From contig JBOFFC010000152.1 in NCBI GenBank assembly GCA_051648405.1, forward strand, positions 1 to 18,576: DNA of 18,576 nt, read 5' to 3'. Each line of letters begins with the position of its first letter. Positions within the stretch are counted from its first letter, which is position 1. Made by a program: the position numbers and the translations under genes. This document shows, piece after piece, positions 13,718-18,576 of this stretch. The notes beneath the pieces were generated by a model that saw nothing but the letters and a program-made list of their open reading frames with translations, was not told the origin of the DNA and made no database searches. Origin of the DNA: JBOFFC01 sp051648405 (GTDB taxonomy: Bacteria; Planctomycetota; Planctomycetia; Pirellulales; Lacipirellulaceae).

Positions 13718-14497
13718 CTAAGCGAAGAGCTCGCGGGCTTCGCTGCGCCAATCTTCGTTGGGCGGCGAGGCGCCGATCGTCAGCAGCGGCGTGAGCACCA
13801 GGCCGGTTACGTAGCCCCCGATGTGCGCCCAGAACGCAACCGACACATCGACCGCCGCCGGGGCGGCGAACACCTGCAGCCCGGCGATCATCTGCAGCGC
13901 GAACCACGCCCCCAGCACCAATAGCGCCGGTAAGTCGAGCAGCAAGGGGATGCCGATGAACAGCAGCGTCTTCACCTTGGCGGCCGGGAACGACACCGTG
14001 TAGGCGCCGAGCACCGCCGCCACGGCGCCGCTCGCGCCGATTACCGGCTGCGTGCTCTGGGGGTCGATCATCCAGTGCGTGAGCACCGCCACGAGCCCCC
14101 CGACGACGTAGAACGCCGCGTACACGAACCGCCCCAGTCGGTGCTCGACGTTGTCGCCGAAGACCCACAGCATCCAGAGGTTCGAAAGCAGGTGCACCCA
14201 GCCGCCGTGCAGGAACATCATCGAGAACATCGAGCCGTACACCGCCTCGGGCGCCGTGCTGAGCCGCGCGGTGAGGCGGCGGCCGTCGGGGAGGTCCTGC
14301 TGGACGATCACCGGCTCTTCCTCGCCGAGCCGCGTCAGCCTCTGCGGGACGAAGCCCCGCTCGTAGACCGTTTCGATGAACGGGAGCTCCCCCCCCGAGA
14401 TCGATAGCCAGAAGCAGAGCACGTTCGCCGCGATCAGCAGCAGCGTGACGACCGGAAATCCGCGGTGGGGGTTGCGGTCGTAGAGCGGGAACAGCAT
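13718..14497 (-). CDS. Rhomboid-family intramembrane serine protease
   Basis: This 259-residue polytopic protein is a rhomboid protease, which cleaves transmembrane substrates within the lipid bilayer. Catalytic elements are intact: HGGWVHLLSN (97-106), with His97 and Asn106 near the oxyanion region, GASG (154-157) with nucleophile Ser156, and AHIGGYVTG (224-232) with catalytic His225. About six hydrophobic helices are visible, starting with VVTLLLIAANVLCFWLSI. A polar insert at about 45-85 lies between TM1 and TM2 on the periplasmic side. The opening MLFPLYDRNPHR is common in planctomycete and cyanobacterial rhomboids. It follows the FabZ-like gene by 134 bp; a CATAAT hexamer at 14575-14580 (minus) could be a -10, but no good -35 was seen. 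Substrates are unknown. Confidence 0.93.
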   Translation of the reverse strand: MLFPLYDRNPHRGFPVVTLLLIAANVLCFWLSISGGELPFIETVYERGFVPQRLTRLGEEEPVIVQQDLPDGRRLTARLSTAPEAVYGSMFSMMFLHGGWVHLLSNLWMLWVFGDNVEHRLGRFVYAAFYVVGGLVAVLTHWMIDPQSTQPVIGASGAVAAVLGAYTVSFPAAKVKTLLFIGIPLLLDLPALLVLGAWFALQMIAGLQVFAAPAAVDVSVAFWAHIGGYVTGLVLTPLLTIGASPPNEDWRSEARELFA

Positions 14498-14631
14498 CGG
14501 CGTTCGGGCCTCGAGACCGAAGGTGCGTGCGGCGCGGTGACGAGCGACGACCCGCTGCTCGGACCAATCGCAGCATTATGCCCTACCGCGGGGAGTGGGT
14601 GTCGAACCACCCGCGCGACGGTCCGGCGCCG

Positions 14632-15153
14632 TCAGGGGGTTCTGCTCGTCGCAGCGCGGAGCGCATCGACGGGGATCGGGATCCCCCGGAGCTGCCCCTC
14701 GCAGACGAGGTTGGTTCCGACGAAGCACTGAAAACGGCAGCGGATCATCTGGCCGCGTCGGACCTGGAGCTGCTCGGCGACAACCACCAGGCGATCCCCA
14801 GGCACCACGGTGCCGCGGAAACGGACCTCGTCGAGGCCCCCGAAGCCGAGCATCTCGCAGCCGAGCAGGTCGTTCTCGGCGACGAAGTAGCTGCAGATCT
14901 GAGCGGCGGCCTCGCACATGATGACCCCCGGCATGAGGGGCATCCCCGGCATGTGGCCAGCGACCCAGAACTCGTTCTCGGTCACGTCCTTGAAGCCGGC
15001 GACGATGCCGCGGACCGGGTCATCGACCAGGATCCCGGTCAACTGCTCCATCAGCCCCCGCTGGGGGATCAATCGACGGATCGCGTCGATCCCCACGAGC
15101 GGGTGGTCGCAGTCGAGCGTCGCGGGGTCAAGGATCAGGTCCTTGGCGGGCAC
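14632..15153 (-). CDS. FabZ-like 3-hydroxyacyl-ACP dehydratase
   Basis: This 173-residue hotdog-fold protein resembles FabZ, which dehydrates beta-hydroxyacyl-ACP in fatty-acid elongation. The active-site block is GHMPGMPLMPGVIMCEAAAQ (66-85), with catalytic His67 and Glu81, and LGFGGLDEVRFRGTVVPGDR matches the second conserved half. The open frame extends to a GTG at 15201, but the GTG at 15153 is preferred: GAGGAG lies six bases upstream on the minus strand, one of the few clear Shine-Dalgarno sites in the window. The chosen start gives an N-terminus of about 20 residues before IDAIRRLIPQRG. It could be the housekeeping FabZ or a dedicated dehydratase. It lies 96 bp downstream of the small basic ORF and upstream of the rhomboid gene. 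Confidence 0.85.
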   Translation of the reverse strand: MPAKDLILDPATLDCDHPLVGIDAIRRLIPQRGLMEQLTGILVDDPVRGIVAGFKDVTENEFWVAGHMPGMPLMPGVIMCEAAAQICSYFVAENDLLGCEMLGFGGLDEVRFRGTVVPGDRLVVVAEQLQVRRGQMIRCRFQCFVGTNLVCEGQLRGIPIPVDALRAATSRTP

Positions 15154-15249
15154 GGCGGCTCCTCTACGGGGCGGGCGCAAGAACAGGGGTCGGGCGCCCA
15201 CGCAGCCCGGTGCTGGGGGACGCCGTGCGGCTGGCGCCGGCAGCGCCGA

Positions 15250-15348
15250 CTAGGTGCGGACCTTGTGGCGGCGGGCCTTGCGCGGGCGGCTGCACGCCGG
15301 CCGGGCGCCGTGGTTGGCCTTCTTCACTTTGCGGCCTGGCTTGGCCAT
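15250..15348 (-). CDS. 32-residue highly basic protein, probably ribosome- or RNA-associated
   Basis: This ORF encodes 32 residues, beginning MAKPGRKVKKANHGARPACS and ending in a run of Arg, Lys and His (RKARRHKVRT). More than a third of the residues are Lys or Arg, and there is no acidic residue. The composition resembles very small ribosomal proteins (bL36, bTHX) or their mimics, but no such family signature is evident, so it is not named. The strongest support is upstream: a 17-nt motif (15383-15399) matches the one before rpsR at 15 of 17 bases and at the same distance to the ATG. Both leaders also have CGAGT exactly six bases before ATG. It precedes the FabZ-like gene. It is easily missed by gene callers because of its length. 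Confidence 0.65.
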   Translation of the reverse strand: MAKPGRKVKKANHGARPACSRPRKARRHKVRT

Positions 15349-15382
15349 GGCGGTACTCGCTAGCTGGGGGTGACCTTGTTCG

Positions 15383-15399
15383 GGAAGCCCCGCAGTCTA
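15383..15399 (-). promoter_or_regulatory. Promoter-like motif shared with rpsR
   Basis: On the minus strand TAGACTGCGGGGCTTCC (15399 to 15383) contains a TAGACT -10-like hexamer followed by a G-rich probable start region. It matches TAGACTACGGGACTTCC upstream of rpsR at 15 of 17 bases. Both motifs end 35 nt from the A of the start codon. The -35 region here is poor (CTTCCC at 17 nt). Confidence 0.5.
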
Positions 15400-15453
15400 G
15401 CAGGCTTGCCGCCCGGGGGAAGGCGGGCGCGGGGCCTTTCCACGCCGCGGAGT

Positions 15454-15465
15454 CCGGGCGCCCGG
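15454..15465. terminator. GC palindrome downstream of the TraB-like gene
   Basis: CCGGGCGCCCGG is a perfect 12-bp palindrome, 54 nt beyond the stop of the TraB/GumN-like gene on the minus strand and upstream of the small basic ORF promoter. There is no U-tract. It may contribute to transcript termination, but the evidence is only the symmetry. Confidence 0.2.
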
Positions 15466-15519
15466 CTCGCCGAGCGGGGGATCGGCCGCATCAGGGGCGT
15501 ACCGTGAGCCCGAACCGGC

Positions 15520-16506
15520 TCAGTCAGCCGCTTTCTCGGCGAGGTCCCAGGCGGTGACCCACTCCTTTGCGGCCGGGGCGAGTTGGAAGTCCTCCTCTAG
15601 CCGCTTGGCCATGTCCTCCAGGTGCCCGGCCCCGTAGAAGATACCGACCCGCTTCTTGCCGACGGTGAGCTGCTCGCGGAGCTTCTCGAGTGCGACGCGG
15701 TTCCGCTCGTGGATCAGGGTCGAGCCGTCGGGCCCGCCGAAACCCCCCAGCAGGCTGTCGATCTGGGTGAGCTGGCCGGCCATGGCGATCTTCAGGGCCC
15801 GCGGGCGGTCCTCGGCGAACATCGCCTTCGCCATGTCGATTTCGGCCGACTCCCCCTTGGTCGCCTGCTGGCTCTGCACGGCGATCGAGTGGCCGACCAG
15901 CCGGAAGTACATCCGCAGCAGGCTCTCGTCGCGACGCTTCATGGTCGCGAACATCTCGTCGGGCGACATGTCGGCGTGGACGAAGTTCTGCGCCGTGTAA
16001 TCGACGTGCTCGAGCTGGTGCTCGAGCGCTAGCATCGACTTCATGCCGTTCTGCATCGCCCCCAGCGGGTTGGCGCCGTCCACCCGGCCGCCGCGCGGGA
16101 TGCGTGTTCCCTCGGGGGCGACGAGCTCGTACAGCAGCGTGTCGTACTGCTCGAAGCGGTCGTTGAGGTCCTCGTAGTACGAGGCGTCACCGACGTGGAT
16201 CGCGCCGACCAGATCGACCGAGACCGGCGTCGCGGCGCCTTCGACGCCAGCAAAGGTCCCCTCGTAGCGACCGATCGCCGTCTCGAGCGCGACCGGCTCG
16301 CCCGCCTCGTTGCGGCGGCAGCGGACCCACTCGCTCGCGACGCCCTCTTCCACGGCGGCAGTCACGGGATTAGCGGCGGGCTGCTTGCCGACCGACCGTT
16401 CGGGGAAGGCCATCAGCAGCGACAGCACCCCCAGGGCGATCGCGCCCCATCGACCAGCGGACAGGCGGCTAAGCGGGCGTGACGGCGAGGCTGCGACGTG
16501 GGGCAT
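15520..16506 (-). CDS. TraB/GumN-family (Tiki-like) exported protein
   Basis: The 328-residue protein is of the TraB/PrgY/GumN/Tiki superfamily, membrane or exported proteins with an EreA/ChaN-like fold proposed to be metalloproteases. The two hallmark blocks are present: GAIHVGD (101-107, the GxxH motif) and GIFYGAGHLEDM (288-299, the second GxxH), with YELV (126-129) carrying the conserved Glu between them. An N-terminal basic stretch and hydrophobic helix (WGAIALGVLSLLMAF, about 20-34) fit a signal peptide or anchor. The ATG at 16506 is preferred because the upstream in-frame extension to 16644 is Arg-rich and precedes the signal sequence. It diverges from the BBP7-like barrel gene. The leader holds a CCCCC-GCTTT-GGGGG hairpin at 16533-16547. 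Confidence 0.83.
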   Translation of the reverse strand: MPHVAASPSRPLSRLSAGRWGAIALGVLSLLMAFPERSVGKQPAANPVTAAVEEGVASEWVRCRRNEAGEPVALETAIGRYEGTFAGVEGAATPVSVDLVGAIHVGDASYYEDLNDRFEQYDTLLYELVAPEGTRIPRGGRVDGANPLGAMQNGMKSMLALEHQLEHVDYTAQNFVHADMSPDEMFATMKRRDESLLRMYFRLVGHSIAVQSQQATKGESAEIDMAKAMFAEDRPRALKIAMAGQLTQIDSLLGGFGGPDGSTLIHERNRVALEKLREQLTVGKKRVGIFYGAGHLEDMAKRLEEDFQLAPAAKEWVTAWDLAEKAAD

Positions 16507-16636
16507 CGGGCGTTTCCGGCCGGTACGACAGGCCCCCGCTTTGGGGGAAGGGGTTTGTTCTCTGTCTCTTTCTACCACCCTGCGGCCGGCGGGCCAGCCA
16601 GGCGTTCCCGGGGCTCGCATCGTCACGCGCGAAAAA

Positions 16637-16655
16637 TCCGGCAAGGTTTACCGGA
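16637..16655. promoter_or_regulatory. 19-bp operator-like palindrome in divergent intergenic region
   Basis: TCCGGCAAGGTTTACCGGA is an 8-bp dyad with one mismatched pair around a 3-bp centre. It sits in the AT-richer part (GAAAAATCC upstream) of the 269-bp region between the TraB-like and BBP7-like genes, about 120 bp before the BBP7-like start. Its symmetry suits a dimeric regulator, but no regulator gene is present. Confidence 0.3.
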
Positions 16656-16775
16656 CCGCCTCAACTCTCACGACCGGCCCGTTCGATACCACTGGCATCG
16701 ATCACCACTCGGGCCCGTGTGCGCCAAGCACCGTGCGGGCCCGCCCCTCGCGACGCCAAGTGCTGAGGAACCGCG

Positions 16776-18497
16776 ATGTCCGCCACTCGTCTCTCGCTGT
16801 TAACCGCCGCTTGTGCCAGCCTGCTGGCGCCCGCGTCGGCTTGCTGGGCGCAGGCCTACGGGGCGGCGCACGTTGTCGAACACAACGACCTGAACTGGTT
16901 CGAGCCCGTGGAGCTCGACCTCGACGGCCGCATCGAAGCCGAAGAAGGGTTCTTCTTCCACTTCGACAAACTCTACTGGGCCGCGACCGGCGAGCGGCAG
17001 ACCCTCGGCCACGAGGGGCTCGCCGTCACTTCGGAGACGATCTTCCGCGACAACAGCCCGGTCATCGTCCAGTTCCAAGTGGACGGCCTGATCCGCCAAG
17101 GACTCAGCGCCGAGGAGATCGCGGCGATCCTGAACGTGACCTACCTGCCCGGTCAGTTCCGGCCGATCCCGATCTTCGACGACGAGGGGAACCAGATCGG
17201 CACGCTCCAGTCGCCGGTCATCGACAACGCGAGCGTCGATCAGACCCCCGCGTCGTACCAGGTGCAAAACGGCATCCAGGACGCCTCGCCCGACGCGGAG
17301 TTCGCCTGGGGCGAACGCTACGAGTTCGGGTACAGCGACGGCGAACGCGGCTGGATCGTCGGGATCCTCGACGGGCCCGAAGTCGAGTCGAGCCGCGCCT
17401 GGGGCGCCGGCAACACCCCCTACGATAGCCAGACCGATGGCAACGGGCCGGGTCCCGACCCCGAGCACGAGGACGACGACATCGACGGCAACGGCGACGG
17501 CGTCCTCGACGGCGACGGCGACACCCGCGAGCTGCACTCGTTCGGCTTCGGCAGCGTCCCCGTGAACTTCAACCTGCCGAACGCGGACTTCCTCACCGGT
17601 TTCCGCGACTACCTGAACAACATCGGTGGGCCCGCCGCGGGCACCGTGTACGGCCCGGTCTACTACGTCGGGAACTACGGGTCGGTCGGTGAGGACGACA
17701 CCGAAGACACGATCGACGCCGCCCGCGCGGACAACCTCGACGGCGACAACATCGACGGCTCGGCGTTCGTGTTCATCGACCTCGACGGCGACGGCGAGGT
17801 CGGCGACGACGAGGTCATCGGACAGATCACCGACTTCGACGACCTGCACCAGTTCAACGTGTTCTTCAACACGGTCTTCACCCGCGCCCGGACCGAGGTG
17901 CAGGGGGTCGAGCTGATGGCGACGCACAACCTCAGCCAGAGCCACCGCCTCGAACAGGGTCGCCGCGACCAGCTGCAGCTCAGCTACGGCGTGCGGTTCA
18001 TGAACCTCAGCGACTACTGGGCCTTCCAGGGTTTGGGGAGCATCATCGGCCGCACGTCGGTGGTCGCGGAGCTCGACAACCAGTTGATCGGCCCGCAGAT
18101 CGGCCTGGCTTACACGCGCGACAACGGCCCCTGGGACCTGACGGTCGGAGGTCGCTTTATGTTCGCCTACAACCGCACCGACATCGACCAGGTCGGTATT
18201 TGGGGCGAAGAGGCGATCCCCGGGGCCCTGAACCGCTCGGCGGTGGCGCGGACGACGGCCACGGGCTACGGCGCCATCCAAGACGACTTCTCGCCGCTCG
18301 GCGAGTTGCGGGTCGATGCCCGCTACAAGTTCAGCAAGGCTGTCGCGCTGACGATCGGCTACACGGCGCAGTACATCGACAACATCCAGCGGGCCTCGAA
18401 GACCGTGCAGTGGAACGCCCCCGACTGGGGGATCAAGGACGGCAAGAGCGACATCCTGATGAACGGCTTGAACTTCGGCGTCGAGCTCCGCTACTAA
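16776..18497 (+). CDS. BBP7-like outer-membrane beta-barrel protein with EF-hand-like loops
   Basis: The 573-residue protein starts with a signal peptide (MSATRLSLLTAACASLLAPA, cleavage near CWAQA). FFFHFDKLYWAATGERQTLG (59-78) follows, resembling the opening of planctomycete BBP7-family barrels. The C-terminal half has alternating amphipathic strands (LQLSYGVRFMNLSDYWAF, IGPQIGLAYTRDNGPWDLTV, VALTIGYTAQYIDNI) and ends LNFGVELRY, with the terminal aromatic typical of BAM substrates. The mid-region is very acidic. DGNGDGVLDGDGD (237-249) resembles dockerin/thrombospondin-type calcium loops, and DLDGDGEVGDDE (335-346) satisfies the EF-hand loop pattern exactly (D1, D3, D5, G6, hydrophobic 8, E12). 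The ATG at 16776 is preceded by GAGGA. It probably acts as an outer-membrane structural or pore protein. The barrel call is stronger than the BBP7 label. Confidence 0.83.
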   Translation: MSATRLSLLTAACASLLAPASACWAQAYGAAHVVEHNDLNWFEPVELDLDGRIEAEEGFFFHFDKLYWAATGERQTLGHEGLAVTSETIFRDNSPVIVQFQVDGLIRQGLSAEEIAAILNVTYLPGQFRPIPIFDDEGNQIGTLQSPVIDNASVDQTPASYQVQNGIQDASPDAEFAWGERYEFGYSDGERGWIVGILDGPEVESSRAWGAGNTPYDSQTDGNGPGPDPEHEDDDIDGNGDGVLDGDGDTRELHSFGFGSVPVNFNLPNADFLTGFRDYLNNIGGPAAGTVYGPVYYVGNYGSVGEDDTEDTIDAARADNLDGDNIDGSAFVFIDLDGDGEVGDDEVIGQITDFDDLHQFNVFFNTVFTRARTEVQGVELMATHNLSQSHRLEQGRRDQLQLSYGVRFMNLSDYWAFQGLGSIIGRTSVVAELDNQLIGPQIGLAYTRDNGPWDLTVGGRFMFAYNRTDIDQVGIWGEEAIPGALNRSAVARTTATGYGAIQDDFSPLGELRVDARYKFSKAVALTIGYTAQYIDNIQRASKTVQWNAPDWGIKDGKSDILMNGLNFGVELRY

Positions 18498-18510
18498 AGA
18501 TCGATACCCG

Positions 18511-18524
18511 GGCCCCGCGGGGCC
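18511..18524 (+). terminator. Perfect GC palindrome after the BBP7-like gene
   Basis: GGCCCCGCGGGGCC is a perfect 14-bp palindrome beginning 14 nt past the stop codon. Nothing like a U-tract follows. Position and symmetry suggest a transcript-end hairpin, but a G/C-only stem without U-run is not diagnostic. Confidence 0.35.
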
Positions 18525-18561
18525 AGCGGGGAACTGACTTGGCGAGTCGGGGTGATCGGGC

Positions 18562-18575
18562 GGGGGGGGGGGGGG
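18562..18575. other. Run of 14 G at the window edge
   Basis: Fourteen consecutive G residues are followed by a single C at the last position. Such runs often mark an assembly break or a sequencing-chemistry artefact. It may instead be a true homopolymer that stopped assembly. Nothing coding is seen from 18498 to the end. Confidence 0.5.
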
Positions 18576-18576
18576 C

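Noticed and set aside
14583..14612. Possible tRNA T-arm (GGGTGGTTCGACACCC on the minus strand)
   Set aside because: The stem is GGGTG/CACCC with a six-base loop rather than the seven-base T-loop. No matching acceptor, D- or anticodon arms can be built around it.
16800..18281. 493-residue minus-strand open frame
   Set aside because: It is antisense to the barrel gene. Its Val/Ala/Asp/Glu-rich composition follows from the GAC/GTC codons of the real gene.

Overview
This is a GC-rich, gene-dense bacterial chromosome segment, most likely from a planctomycete, probably of the Pirellulales/Lacipirellulaceae type. The assignment is by inference. It rests on the outer-membrane barrel at 16776-18497, which resembles the planctomycete BBP7 family, on the secreted PQQ-propeller protein with a mature N-terminal WPHWRGP motif, on general codon style, and on weak or absent Shine-Dalgarno sites. 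No rRNA, tRNA, CRISPR array or intact insertion sequence was found. The window ends in a run of 14 G, which looks like a contig edge.

Layout. (1) 78-3135: a UbiB/ABC1 atypical kinase (minus) diverges from a secreted PQQ-type beta-propeller protein (plus). (2) 3136-3328: short repeats and a 30-bp-arm inverted repeat. (3) 5776 down to 3329, all minus: ribosomal protein S18, a hotdog thioesterase, a LolD-like ABC ATPase, a HEAT-repeat protein and a two-helix membrane protein. (4) 5868-6062: G-rich, degenerate 30-nt repeats. (5) 9326 down to 6059, minus: a DUF3311 membrane peptide overlapping an SSS-family sodium symporter, then a long inverted repeat, then a GT4 glycosyltransferase. (6) 9480-10979, plus: an AAA/DUF4143-type ATPase that looks like an accessory gene. 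(7) 15348 down to 11008, minus: a 32-residue very basic protein, a FabZ-like dehydratase, a rhomboid protease, TrmB, a chorismate-lyase-like protein and a flavin-dependent-halogenase-like oxidoreductase. (8) 15520-18497: a TraB/GumN-type secreted protein (minus) diverging from the BBP7-like barrel (plus).

Functional reading. Most genes are housekeeping or envelope genes. Two signals deserve attention. First, a 17-nt promoter-like motif (15 of 17 bases identical) lies exactly 35 nt from the start codon of both rpsR and the 32-residue basic ORF at 15250-15348. This argues that the tiny ORF is a real, translation-related gene. Second, the chorismate-lyase-like gene is followed after one base by an oxidoreductase carrying the GESLMP, WxWxIP and FxxPxxSxG signatures of flavin-dependent halogenases. 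That suggests a 4-hydroxybenzoate-linked tailoring step.

A third theme is that three neighbouring genes (HEAT, glycosyltransferase, symporter) have stop codons lying inside short dispersed palindromic repeats, as if these elements settle at gene 3' ends.
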